Assembly (NCBI GenBank): GCA_030278955.1
Contig: JAOANR010000006.1
Span: forward strand, 30,841,383 to 30,905,382
Source: Hygrophila difformis
Lineage: Eukaryota > Streptophyta > Magnoliopsida > Lamiales > Acanthaceae
Reading direction: 5' to 3'
Length of the DNA stretch: 64,000 nucleotides
The notes beneath the pieces are model-generated. The model worked only from the letters and a program-made list of their open reading frames with translations, was not told where the DNA came from and searched no databases. Made by a program: the position numbers and the translations under genes. Of the stretch, positions 10,851 to 22,469 are shown in pieces (positions within the stretch are counted from its first letter, which is position 1; each line of letters begins with the position of its first letter).

Positions 10851-12409
10851 TCAAACAACTCCATCAGAAGAATCTTCCTCTTCATCAGCAAATGGATTTT
10901 GCTCTTCAGAACGAGCTCCGCTTGAAGAAGCCTTGCGGGTAGGAGAGAGGGATCCTGGCAGCATACTCACAATCTGAGCAATCTTTCGCTTGGTGGCCAT
11001 AGCATCTTGGCTAATTTTAGTCTGCTTGTCACTTAGAACAAGTAACTCAGACTTAATCTGCTGGATAAGGTCAGTGCCAGATGGTGGTTGTCCTTCCTTG
11101 AAATCATTGTGTTTGTCACGGAGATCAGTAGAAGGTGAATGCACATTGATCTTAATCAGATCATCCTTCTTCGTTTTGATTCCGTTGTGGTGCAGCAAGA
11201 GTGTTAAAAGAGCAGGGTAGGGTAGACTTGCAGATTTTGTGATCAAATCACGAGTATAACCTAGCATTCTTTTCAGAACAAGAAGTCCAAAGTTCATTAG
11301 TTCAATACCAGAATCAATGCAAAACAAGAGTTTACCCATCTCAAGAGAAGGCTGTGAAGCATTGGATGTCGGCAGAATGTTGGCACGACAAAGATAGAAC
11401 AGGCAGTGAAACTTCATTGTGATGTCTGAGACACTGCACTTGTTTCGACCAAAGTCAAAAGCCCTCTCATTCGAGATAGTGTAAGCAATGTCAGCAGGGG
11501 AATGGGGTAGATACTCCAGTGGATCTCCGAGGTCGTCGTTGGGAGCAAGTTCTAACAACGAATTGATAACACCAGGGGTTAGATCAATAAACTTGCCACG
11601 AATGTACATCTTACCAAACCAAGGAGATTTTTGTTCAGAACATCAGGGTGTAAATTTGCGTAGAACTCTCTGACCAAGGTTGGAGAGTAAGCTTTGAAGA
11701 CTCGTGCCCATTTCAGCAAATGCCTCTCTTCAAGAAACTCATCAAACCCTATTTCGGTGTAAGTGTTGTGAACAAATGTCTCTTCTGGAATAAACTTCCT
11801 GTTGACAAGATCCTTTGTGCCAAACAGCATCATTTCTTTAGAAAAATAGGTCTTATTGAACGGCTTTTGAGATAGCAAATCCCTTTGTGACTTCTCTGGT
11901 GTCCTGCGCGTCCTGGGTCGTTTGGCCGCTGTGCCAACATCGCTTGTTGAAGAGCTTCTCTTCTTTTGTATGGATCTGGTAGCAGGTCGTCGGACCTCTG
12001 TTTGAACTCCTACTTGATTAGGAACTTCTGGTTCATTGTGAGGTATAATGTCATCCTCCAAATTTACATTCTCGGCTTCCGTTTTCAGTGGGATCAGAAG
12101 GGTTTTCCATAGGATTCTCAGTAGTTTCTTGAGTAGGGTTTTGAGTAGGATCCTGAGGAGGGTTTGGAGGTGGATTTCGAGGAGGAGAAGGAAACATAGT
12201 GATCAAAGGCTCAGCGTTTTCAGCAAACTCAGCAAGTTGGGTTTCAACATTTTCAGGGTTGGTTTTAGCAGCATTTTCGGCAGTGGCATTTGGTTCCTCA
12301 ACAACATTCTCAGAGGGATTTGGGGTTTCTGAGGTAATAGGAGGTTCCGAGGTAGTTGGGGCTTGATCGGAAACCTTCTCGGGGTGGTTTGTAGAGGAAG
12401 ATGAAGCCA
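10851..12409 (-). pseudogene. Copia env-position ORF (plant transposon-protein-like)
   Basis: The ORF follows RNase H as env-like ORFs do in SIRE elements. It likely starts at the ATG at 12409 (MASSSSTNHPEKV). The order is a Pro/Thr/Glu-rich acidic N-terminus, a basic patch (KKRSSS..KRPRTRRTPEK), then a globular part with FVHNTYTEIGFDEFLEER, PTLVREFYANL and, in the next frame, VMYIRGKFIDLTPGVINSLL. That pattern recalls the 'putative plant transposon protein' domain found in many plant retroelements. The C-terminus is acidic (FADEEEDSSD). At least two frameshifts, near 12055 and 11600, break about 510 codons. I see no signal peptide and only weak hydrophobic stretches, so a true envelope role is not supported. 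TTTGCAG ends 12 bp before the ATG and could be a splice acceptor. Confidence 0.65.
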
Positions 12410-12692
12410 TAGTGTTGTATTTCTGCAAACTCAAACTCACAACTAAAATATGGTAAGATTGAAACACAAACTACTGTAATAAAGAGAGAAAAACGAAGAC
12501 GAAGAGGCGAGAGAGAAAGAACAAGAGTGACAGTTTCCTCTTTGACGTGCGACGTGAGTGTCAGTTTGCAGTCATCATTACTAAAAAGATGATGGTTTCT
12601 TCAACCTTATCGGAAAAGTATTTTGGGCCTACAAAAACTCATGGGCTAGATCAAGTGCAAACATGTAAAAATAAACATAAACATGATCAAAT

Positions 12693-13986
12693 TTAACAAG
12701 AATAGCAAAGGCACATAATAGATCTTAGTGTTTCAAACCTTTCACTGTCGAGTGCTTTAGTAAGGATGTCAGCACGTTGTTCTAACGTCCCGATGTGTTC
12801 AATATTGCACACATTGTCTTCTACCAAGTCTCTTATAAAATGATACCTTATATCAATATGTTTGCTACGATTATGAAGAACAGGGTTCTTTGAGATGTTA
12901 ATCGCGCTGGTATTATCACAATAAACCTTGAAACCTTCCTTCTTAACTCCATAGTCATCAAGCATTTGCTTCATCCACATTAACTGAGAACAACAACAAG
13001 TAGCTGCTATATATTCAGCTTCTGCTGTAGAGAGTGCTACTATGTTCTGTTTCCTTGAAAACCAAGACACTAGGTTGTTCCCAAGATAAAAACATCCTCC
13101 GGTTGTTGATCTTCTGTCATCACAACATCCTGCCCAATCTGAATCTGTATATCCTATTAAGTCCAAATCAGATCTCTTAGAAAACCATATTCCCATACCA
13201 ATAGTACCTTTGATGTATCTCATAATCCGCTTGACTGCTTTAAGATGTAACTCCTTTGGATTTGATTGAAATCTTGCACACACAACAGTGCTAAAAGAAA
13301 TATCCGGTCGAGTAGCAGTAAGATAAAGTAGACTTCCAATCATACTTCTATACAACTTCTGATCTACCTTGTTTCCTTGATCATCCTTAGAAAGCTTCTG
13401 CTGTTGTCCTTGCACTGTTCTAGCAACCTTACTATCTTGAAGACTAAATCTCTTAAGCATGTTGAGAGCATACTTCTCTTGACTTAAAAAGATTCCTTCA
13501 TCTTGTTGTTTCACTTGTAATCCCAAAAAGTAAGTAAGTTCACCTATCATACTCATCTCGAACTCGGATTGCATTGACTTGACAAAGTCGTTCCTCAGTT
13601 GTTCTGACGTTGCTCCAAAGATGATATCATCTACATATACTTGTGCAACAGTCAGATCGTTGTTCTGATGTTTGACAAACATTGTCTTATCTGCATTACC
13701 TCTTTTTATACCCGTTGTTGATGAGAAATGTAGACAACCTATCATACCAAGCTCTTGATATCGAGTTGATAAAGCTTAAAATCCATAGAACAAGCAAAAG
13801 CTAAAAGAATTCGAATAGCTTCCATCCTAGCAACTGGGGCAAATGTCTCACCATAATCAATTCCTTCAATCTAAGTGAAACCTTGAGCAACAAGACGTGC
13901 TTTATTTCTAACAATGTTTCCTTGTTCATCTGTCTTGTTCCTAAAAACCCACTTTGTGCCAATCACATTGATGTTTGAAGGTTGTT
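12693..13986 (-). pseudogene. Copia reverse transcriptase and RNase H, internally deleted
   Basis: The N-terminal RT part (13986-13745) reads NVIGTKWVFRNK..KARLVAQGFT, an in-frame TAG, then FAPVARMEAIR and KLYQLDIKS. It then jumps at about 13741 straight to AWYDRLSTFL, so about 45-50 codons, including the usual AFLNG and ALYGLKQ motifs, are missing and the frame shifts. The next frame has GNADKTMFVKHQ, the catalytic YVDDIIFGAT, ELTYFLGLQVKQ and SMIGSLLYLTATRPD. RNase H follows with YTDSDWAGC, STAEAEYIA, CDNTSAINISKNP and HRSKHIDIRYHF-like residues. The deletion removes core palm residues, so the enzyme would not work. Confidence 0.9.
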
Positions 13987-15363
13987 CTACCAACTCCAGA
14001 CATCATTTCTTTGAAATTCTATCAACTCATCTTGCATGGCTGCTATCCAATATTCATCTGTAAGGGCTTCTGAAACATTCTTTGGCTCTATCTTAGGAAC
14101 AAAACAATTCATCCCTGCCAATTCTCTGTAATCAACTCTTTGGTTCCTTGTTTGTCTCTGAGCATTTGGATCACCAATGATATCTTGCTGTGAATGATGT
14201 TTCAGAGCTCTTGGACCTTTCATCTTATTAGGAACAGAAACTTTAGGACTTGAATCAGTATTATCTGGATTTTGTTCATGATCAGCATCTTCATCATCAT
14301 CAACTGTTATCCCTTCAGACGGTTGTTGACTGGATGTACCAACGACAGGGTTGTCTGAGGCGGTATCAACACTAGGAACTATATCATCATCATCCTTTCT
14401 AGGTAAAGCATACTTATCCTCAAATAGAACATTTACTGTTTCAGTAACCTTTCTGGATTGAATAAGATAAACTCGATAAGCTCTTGAGTTATTGGAATAA
14501 CCCAAAAACCATCCTTCTTCAGGTCTAGCATCAAACTTCTTAATTTGCTCTCTATCCCTGTAGATAAAAAATTTACATCCAAAAATATGAAAGTATTTAA
14601 CAGTAGGAGTATTACCATTCCAGATTTGATATGGAGTGTTGTTAGTGTGCGGTCTCAATAACACACGATTGATGATGTGACATGCTGTATGAATTGCTTC
14701 TGCCCAAAATGATTTGCTAAGGGTACTAGCATGCAGCATTGAACGAGCCATCTCCTGAAGTGTTCTATTCTTCCTTTCAGCAATCCCGTTCTATTGTGCA
14801 GTCTTTGGGGTTGAGAACTCATGAAAAATTCCATGGTTGTTACAGAAATGTTCAAACTCCTGGTTCTCAAACTCACGTCCATGGTTAGATCTAATTCTTT
14901 TAATTTTGACTTGCTTCTCATTCATCAGTTTCAGACTAAGCTTTTCAAAGTGTTGGAATACTTTATCTTTGCTCCTGAGAAAACATACCCAAGTAAATCT
15001 CGAAAAATCATCAACACAAACTAAAACATACCTCTTGCCATTTAGGCTTTCAGTTTCAGTTGGACCCATAAGATCCATATGAATTAGTTCTAGACAATGA
15101 TTTGTAGACATTCCATCAGTCTTCTTATGTTGAGCTCGGGTCTGCTTCCCTTTTGAACAATCAACACAAGTAAGATCTTTGTTATTCAGTAGTTTAGGCA
15201 GACCTCTGACAGCAACCGAACAACTCAGTTTATATAAGGTTTGATAGTTGAGATGTCCAAGCCTCTTGTGCCATAAGTTTGTGAGGTCATCCTTGCTTAC
15301 AAGTGCTTGAGCCAGATTAGCTTCCAAAGTATAACAATTGTTCTTTGATCGTTTGCCTCTCAT
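13987..15363 (-). pseudogene. Copia integrase (GAG-pre-integrase, core, C-terminus)
   Basis: Two frames cover it. At 15363-14791 there is the H-x-H...C-x2-C zinc-binding part (LWHKRLGHLNYQTL, CVDCSKGKQTR), then core motifs HMDLMGPTETESLNGKRYVL and SNHGREFENQEF with the first two catalytic Asp positions (the second in SNHGRE, where Asp is replaced by His). At 14751-13987 there is MARSMLHAS..FWAEAIHTACHIINRVLLRP..TPYQIWNGNTPTVKYFHIFGC, the Copia integrase C-terminal region, followed by an acidic linker and the RT lead-in ALTDEYWIAAMQDELIEF. A frame break sits near 14790, in the stretch holding the third catalytic residue. Confidence 0.9.
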
Positions 15364-15472
15364 GATGTTATCTCTCCTGCAATCAAATACTTGACAAAAA
15401 TGCTTATTAAAGATAACAAGAGAATCTTCATCACATAATTGACTAATTGAAATGAGATTAGTAGTAAGTTAT

Positions 15473-16243
15473 TCAACATGATAAACTCTTGAAAGTTGAA
15501 GAGAGTTCACCATCCTTTACATTACCATAACCTGTGATTTTGCTTCTAGCACCATCACCAAATACCACATTTCCACAATCTCTATCTGTGAAATTGCTTA
15601 GTATATCCTTACTACCTGTCATGTGCCTTGAACAACCTGAATCGAAATACCATTTTCTGGATCTTGGTTGTTGTTGCGATGATAGAACAACGAGGCATTG
15701 ACTCTCCTTTCTCTTAGGTACCCACTCCATTTGGATTTTGATCTTTTTCTTCAAATCTTCATGGGGCCAGACAACAGGGCGACCATTCATGAGATCACGA
15801 ACAATTCTCATGCAGGTTTCTGCAGTGTGACCAGGTAAACTACAATAGAGACAGTCTCTGCGTCGTTTAGGTGATGTAGAGACATCCTGTTGTGACAGTG
15901 AGTTTGATTCTGCATTTAGACTTCCACCACTAACAAATAGTCTTTTTCCAGTAGATGTTTGATTTTTGTAACCAATTCCAGTCATATCCTTGTAGCTTTT
16001 TCCAATGGATAGAACTTCATCTAATTTGCCTTTTCCTTTAGCCATCTTCTCCAAGTCAGCAACTCGAATCTTCAGTTTGATAGATTCTTCCCTGAATAAC
16101 TCTTTCTCTTTGGTCAAAGTAGTAATCTGAAGCTTCAATTCATCATACTTTCCTTTAAGAATTTTTAGATCATCAACAGCTTTAAGCTTTTCAGCTTCAA
16201 CTTTCTCCAAAGTCAGATTGATGTCAGTGAGTTGTTTAGACAA
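15473..16243 (-). pseudogene. Copia coiled coil, zinc knuckle and protease
   Basis: The frame begins with a Lys/Glu-rich coiled coil (about residues 1-75), then a CCHC-like CLYCSLPGHTAETC knuckle, a linker and the aspartic protease N-terminus KWYFDSGCSRHMTG with the DSG catalytic triad, followed by VVFGDGARSKITGYG. Coiled coil plus a second knuckle before protease is typical of SIRE-type gag-pol. The frame runs out at 15473, after which integrase resumes in another frame. Confidence 0.88.
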
Positions 16244-16302
16244 CTGCTCATCCTCCTGAATAGCATCATCATACTCCTCTTTAAGTTCTTCATAGATATC
16301 AA

Positions 16303-17480
16303 CTAGTTCTTTGTAGTGACTACCTGATTCGCTGAAATAATAGAAGAAATGTCAGTAATTAATTGTATTGACTCAGAGTTACCTTTAGAAGAGATAGGGC
16401 TGGCATCTCTTGTCATGAATGCAACAACATCTTCATCATCACTCGATTGATCATTTTCAGCTTCATCTCCAGAGTCATCACTCAAAGTTGCTTGAAGTGC
16501 TTTCCCTTTATTTTTCTTAGCAGTAGGACATTCAGCTCTCACATGGCCTTTTCCTTCACATTCAAAACATATAATCTCAGAAGATTTATCAGACTTATCA
16601 ACATCTTTGTCCTTCTTAGATTTTCTGAACTTTCTATCAGATTTCTTCTCAAATCTGTTGTTCTGCTTTTCCATTGTTACTGGGTTGTCAGAACATCGAT
16701 TTTTCTTCTGAAATTTCTTGAAATGCTTATTCTGAAGCATCTTTCCAATCCTCTTGGAGAGTAAAGAAACTTCTTCTTCAAAATCATCAGCAGGTTCATC
16801 TTCGGCTTTGAATGCAATGTTCTTGTGTGATTTTTCTCATATGTTTGAAGAATACCGACCAATTCCCTCAAGGACATAGTCTTGATCTTCTCAACTTCTT
16901 CAAGGGCTGCAACTTTTGCGGAGTACTTCTTAGAAACAGTCCTAAGAAATTTTCTCACGAGCTTTGATCCTTCAAAAGTCATACCAAGGGCTGTAGCTTG
17001 ATTCACAATGTCTTGAAATCTTCCAAAATAGGTTGTGATATCCTCATCATTTTTCATCCTCAAGCTGTCAAATATCGATTCTATCCGCTCTAGCCGGGTT
17101 GTCTTGACATCTTCAGAACCTTCAGGTTGAGTCTCCAAGAAATTCCAAGCTTTGTAGGCAGACGTACAATTAGAAATCATCCCAAATTGCGCTTCATCCA
17201 TGGCACCACTGATAGCATTAAGAGCTGTGTAATTTGCTGATCTTGCAGTTCTCTCGGCCTGTGTGAGTTCGGCATTGGTAGCAAGCCGAATTGTTGTTGT
17301 AGCCGTTTCTCCTTCACCAGTGCGAACCTCTTTTGTTGGTTGAGTCTATGGTTCCAGAACTGAGTCCCAAACACCATCTCCTTGTGCCAAAAGATAATTC
17401 CGCATCCTAGCTTTCCAATACGCATAATCGTTTCCATCGAACAAAGGCGGACGAGTGTTAGACGCTCCTTCTCGGCTCAT
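16303..17480 (-). pseudogene. Copia gag
   Basis: Starts at ATG 17480 with MSREGASNTRPPLFDGNDYA then YWKARMRNYL, a standard Copia gag N-terminus. The frame is open except for a TAG at 17346-17348 and continues through MDEAQFGMISNCTSAYKAWN and FGRFQDIVNQATALG (UBN2-type gag domain) to about 16840. There a one-base shift moves it to a frame with a Lys-rich stretch and the zinc knuckle CFECEGKGHVRAEC, then an acidic Asp/Glu tail ending near 16303. It would form the capsid and bind RNA. Confidence 0.9.
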
Positions 17481-17530
17481 GATTCTTGAATCTTGAATGA
17501 ATGGATTTTCTCTGTTACGTTAGAGAACTC

Positions 17531-17542
17531 CCTCTGATACCA
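17531..17542 (-). promoter_or_regulatory. Copia primer-binding site (tRNA-iMet)
   Basis: On the minus strand TGGTATCAGAGG, complementary to the 3' end of plant initiator tRNA-Met, sits three bases inside the 5' LTR. It sets the orientation of the element. Confidence 0.9.
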
Positions 17543-17545
17543 ATT

Positions 17546-18340
17546 TTTAGGTCCCCTTTAATATCAAGATTCAGTTATGGTTGTTTACGCTGTGTTCTAA
17601 CTAAGCAAATACGAAAGCAGTAAAGGAACACAAACAATTTGATGACCCAGTTCGGTCTCACGACCTACGTCTGGGGGATACCAATCCAGGTGACTCCACT
17701 AGACTGAAAATCACGAACACAGACTCACTATCCAAATGCCTAACTAAAAGGAACACAAACAATTTGATGACCCAGTTCGGTCTCACGACCTACGTCTGGG
17801 GGATACCAATCCAGGTGACTCCACTAGACTGAAAATCACGAACACAGACTCACTATCCAAATGCCTAACTAAAGATTAACCTCAAACACTAGATTAACAA
17901 ACCTAGTTGAGCAGACGTCGTCGAAACTCCCCCTCAACACGTCTGTAGGGAACTCCCCTAATTGCAATCTTCAAGGCATGATCTCAGTCCGTCATTCACC
18001 ATGATTTCCATCTCATCACCGAATTGCTCCAGATTCTTTTCAATTGAAGAACGCTCAAATATCTTCAGATATCATCAATGTAAACCCTTTCTTGATGTAC
18101 GGTTCTTCACAAAAAATAATCGACTCAAATCTTGAAGAACATTCAAAAGACTCTCTCACTGTAATCTAAAGATCTAAAATCATTCTATGTAAAAACCTCT
18201 ATCTAGATTACAGACTCTGCGAAATTAAATAATACAATACAAAATAACTACTAGCAGAGTTACTGTCATCGTCAACAAGAGGTGCCAAGACCTGAGAAAT
18301 CATCTCAATGAAAAGTACACGGTTAGGTTGTCAAAGTAAT
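17546..18340 (-). repeat. Copia 5' LTR, interrupted by element A
   Basis: Same sequence as the 3' LTR at 9792-10470 but with its inner TG changed to TT and a 125-bp tandem duplication (17622-17746 and 17747-17871). It stops at GTAAT (18336-18340). Its last nine bases, GTACTAACA, are found 44 kb away at 62559-62567. Without the duplication the rejoined LTR is also 679 bp. Confidence 0.93.
17622..17871. repeat. 125-bp tandem duplication in Copia 5' LTR
   Basis: Two near-identical consecutive copies beginning AAAGGAACACAAACAATTTG. The 3' LTR has one copy, so the duplication arose after the Copia element inserted. Confidence 0.93.
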
Positions 18341-20867
18341 TGAAACTTTTGACAACTTTCCCACAGGAGTATTTTCTAAAATAGAAATTAATTGGAATTA
18401 ATCCCGGGTTTGATTTTTATTTAATGAAACCAATTTATGAAGATGGAGTTGGGATTAGGGATATGTTTATAGGTTGTTATGTTTTTATTACTCGTGCTAA
18501 GAATTTGTGCCCCGAAAGCGCACAGAGTAAAAAATTGCAGTATTTATAGTAAGTACCGGATCGTTCACTGGAGGATGTGAGATGGAAGCAGAGCCCACGT
18601 CGTTTTATAAGATTTTCCACTTGGTTACTCGATTCAAGTTTGTGTTTTAACTACCAACTACTTGATATAATTTAAACTAAGCTATGAAAGCAATTAAAGA
18701 TCTTCTAGAAAGCAAATTAAATTTAGTATAATAAAGCAATTAAATTTATTCTAAGGAAGCGATAAAATTATACTAAGCAAACGGTTAAAATTATTCTAAA
18801 AAAATAAATTTAAAATGAGACAGAAGGGACATGAAGAAAATAATGAAAATTGGACAAGATTCAGATGAAACACAGTTAAATTCCCATTTTGTTACACAAA
18901 TATTTGTTTGGGATAATCCATCAGTTAGGGAACTCTCATGTTTTCTATACTGTGTTCCCTTTAACAGACATGTACTTACAGTAAGAATTTACATGATTTA
19001 AGAAAACAAATTCTAAGATACCACAGACTTACAACTGCTCCCGTCAGAGCGTGTCATTTATCTGTGGTGGACGAGCAACACCTGACACTTCATAGGTTGA
19101 AATGCCAAGTACTCCCATCATTCCCCCGGTCACACCCAAAGATTTAAATCAATCCCTGAACTATTCCATAACTCCAATTCCTAGTAACAGTTAGAAGTTC
19201 TCTCAATACATCCGAGTGACCTCTATAAAAGCATTTAAAAGAATGCGGTAAAGAAAACATTTAAAATTCTATCACTCGGAGGTTTTAAAAGCATCATACT
19301 GGTAGTAAATGAGAGCCCCAGTCTTAATGACCGGACGCAGATTAAGAATTCCCGGACATCAGTAAACCGTTTGCAGTGTTTACCTACTCCCGGGTGGTTA
19401 TGAGATACAAACTAATGAAACAAACCAATAAATTAGTTTGTTCCGGATGCACTCACTCAAGATTCAAAAATAAGCTCTGGCAGAAGAGGATAGCAGTTGA
19501 AAGAGTACTCAACCCTATCTTAGAAAATAACCAAGGCCCACATGTTGTTCTTCTAGTATTATCTATTACACCTTATCAGAATACAAGTGGACTCTGATTC
19601 AGTGCAATATTTAATATAAGATTTCCAACATACAGCAATTTTGGAAAATAATTGATGTTTGAAAATAATTCCCTAAACAGGTACTAGACTCTCAATTAAA
19701 ACACAGATCCTTTCAGTCTAGGTGAGACCTAATCGCTGACTCTGCTTCTAATTTCCCAAAATCAACCCCCAGTCAAATGTGAATTAGTCATAACTGTGGA
19801 ATTTATCCCTTACTTAGATTCGGATTTTATAAATGAATTTTGTTGGAAATTTATTGTGAAACATCTGATTTAAATCAAGACTCCTATGTCCAAGGGAAGG
19901 ATCCCAAAATAATTTGACCACATTATCTACATAATATTATCATGCATAAATTTATAAAGAAGTGTAAAATTAAGCTAACCCAAAATATAAGGTGGGTTTA
20001 GACAGAATGTGACACACAAAGATGAAATAGCCTGAGATGAGAGGAGTTCGAAAGAACATTTTATTTGGCTAAAAAGATGACAAAAATAATCAGGATAATC
20101 CGTACTGGAAACATCTGCTATCCAGGTCCTGACTATTCCAGGTGGGATGATTTTTAGACAGTGGAATGCCTTAAATGACAGTTGCCGCCGTCATCTTAGA
20201 TTCCACTATCTGTGAACTGGATCAAAACCCACATGTTCTATCATTGCAATAATTATTGGGTAACATTGGCATATATCATCTAACATTACTACAGCTCCAG
20301 ATTCAGGTTTGAAATTAAAATAAGGAAAAATAAAACTGTATTTGGACAGATACTGACTGAGTGGCTACTTCATTTCCTGGTGAGAGGACCGTTCGCCTGA
20401 CCTCGTCAGTCACTATCCAAACCATGCAAAATAAAAAACAGTAATCAATATACAGACTACGCTACTTCATTTCCCGGTGAAGGGATCGTTCGCCAACATT
20501 ATTCTGTGATATCTTTTACTATTCATTCACACATCGCGAAGAAGACAAAATGAAAATAAATAAAATAAAAGAGAATGCCTTGTATGAGAGACAGTGGTTT
20601 CTCATGCAAGGGTATGGAATTAATCCATAATTAATGACTTAAATAATCTTTCATACCATAATTAATTACAGTCTGGATTATCTGCTTAAGGCATTAAGAT
20701 TTTGTTTATAGAAAAGTATTTTAATGTGATTTGAACAAAGATCCTTTAATCATGGTAATTATCGATCTTAATCATTTCTAATTACGATCTTTAATTATTG
20801 ACTCAAGGGTTCAATTAATTAATGAGGAAGAATGGAGAATTGGAAAATTTGGCTAAAAAATGCCAAT

Positions 20868-21225
20868 TACGACGCTAGATAGATTTTACGACGCTATCCT
20901 TGGATAGCATCGTGAGGATAGCATCGTAGGGTGAATTTTAGAAGTTTTGATAAAATTGGAGGGTACGGCGCTATACAATAAATTACGACGCTATCCTAGG
21001 ATAGCATCGTGGGTGCAGCGTCGTAGGTGGGTTTTTGTGAAAATGGAAGTGTTTTGGGTCCTACGACTCTAGCCAAAATTTACGACGCTATACATGGATA
21101 GCGTCGTGAGGTCTAGCGTCGTGGGGAAAATTTTTCTTAAGTCCAGAGCAACTACGACGTAAAACCTCACCTACGACGCTAACCTTGACTAGCGTCGTAG
21201 GACGGCTAGCGTTGTAGCTACCCCA
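20868..21225. repeat. Inverted-motif array, A 3' LTR, TATA-distal
   Basis: About a dozen copies of TACGACGCTA(TCC) and its reverse complement (GGA)TAGCGTCGTA, many paired head to head across 5-20 bp, with single-base decay mainly at CG positions. Confidence 0.85.
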
Positions 21226-21924
21226 GAACAAAAGTGTTGTGCGGGTAATGCAATCTATGCGATTGCAAACCCTATTTCAGATTCATGGTTCACTAATGCA
21301 TACATAAAACAAAACAAGGATGAACAGTAAACTAGAATGCATAACAATAAGGGAAAATAAGCTGAAAACTAGGCAAAAATGAACCACAAACCCAAATGAG
21401 GGTTTTCAACCACAAAATCATGCATAACACCCAAAAATAAGAATGAGAATAGAAAACCCACATGCAAAAGAAAATAAGATGACCAAATGGTCATTAAACC
21501 AAAAAGGAAGCATAAAAATCCATGGACCAGTGTCCACTTCATGGTTTGGGACTCTTTTTGTGATTAACTTCCCATTTTATAAGAAAATGGTTTGATAATA
21601 TCCATTATTTGGGTATTTCAAGCCTTAATAAGAGTTTAAAAAAACTAGAATAAGTGTAAAGCTGGCTACACTAACTGGACAATGCTAAAAACATCACTAA
21701 TCTAGTAAAATAAATACTAAACTAAGGCATAAAATGTAAATAATACAAAAAAGTAAAAACCTAACTACCTACCTAACCTACACACAACTCAAGAACAACA
21801 GTTTGTCTCCAAGTTTGAGATGTTGTCCAGTCACCGATCATTGGAGTCAACCTGTCCTTAAATAGGTGGGAAACCCTAGGCCCATGGGCCCCCAGGCCTT
21901 GAATTTTGAATTTCTGGGCTCCTT

Positions 21925-22195
21925 ACGATGCTGAAGGTTGTTATGACGCTATCCACTTGCTACGACGCTGAACATGTCTAGCGTCGTAGTCATTCATTTC
22001 GAAGGCACTTCTTGTCTCTAAATGAACAGCCTACGACGCTATCCTCCATTACGTCGCTACACTTTATTACGACGCTACACTCGATTGGCGTCGTATTTCT
22101 TCCTTCAAAATTCTGCCTTAGTATCTGCCTATGACGCTAGACAAGGCTACGATGCTGAACATGCGTAGCGTCGTAGTTGAGTCTAGCGTCGTAAT
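21925..22195. repeat. Inverted-motif array, A 3' LTR, upstream of promoter
   Basis: Copies of TACGACGCTA and TAGCGTCGTA in both orientations. On the minus strand they lie directly upstream of the LTR promoter region near 21855. Confidence 0.85.
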
Positions 22196-22469
22196 TCCTG
22201 AAAAAATATCAAATTTTTGTGGGTTTTCATTTCTTTTCCCATCTTTTTATTTCCTTTTTCTTTTCTTTTCTTTTTGGATTTTTCTAACTTAAATGTGTAA
22301 TAAAATTACATATTTATGTATTTTTCATACCAGCTTATTATTTTTACAATTATGCATAAATCAGTCCAATTCAACTGCTTTCTTATTTAATATAAGACCA
22401 GAATGCGATCAGATGCCCGTTTCAGACACGGAAATGGATTGAAATAATGGACATTTATGGCCATTATCA

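Larger units (their letters stand above)
18341..22469 (-). repeat. Element A 3' LTR (4.13 kb)
   Basis: Matches 58449-62553 throughout. On the minus strand it runs from TGATAATGGCC to GTCAAAAGTTTCA. It contains two arrays of inverted TACGACGCTAT-type motifs (about 20868-21225 and 21925-22195) on either side of a weak AT-rich TATA candidate near 21855. A 73-codon plus-strand ORF here has no domain and is ignored. Confidence 0.92.

Noticed and set aside
10851..12409. True envelope glycoprotein in the Copia element
   Set aside because: No signal peptide, no clear membrane anchor and no glycoprotein-like Cys pattern; the sequence resembles a plant transposon-associated domain instead.
20868..22195. 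CRISPR-like array
   Set aside because: The repeated motifs occur in both orientations with irregular spacing and decayed copies inside plant LTRs, unlike direct repeats with uniform spacers.
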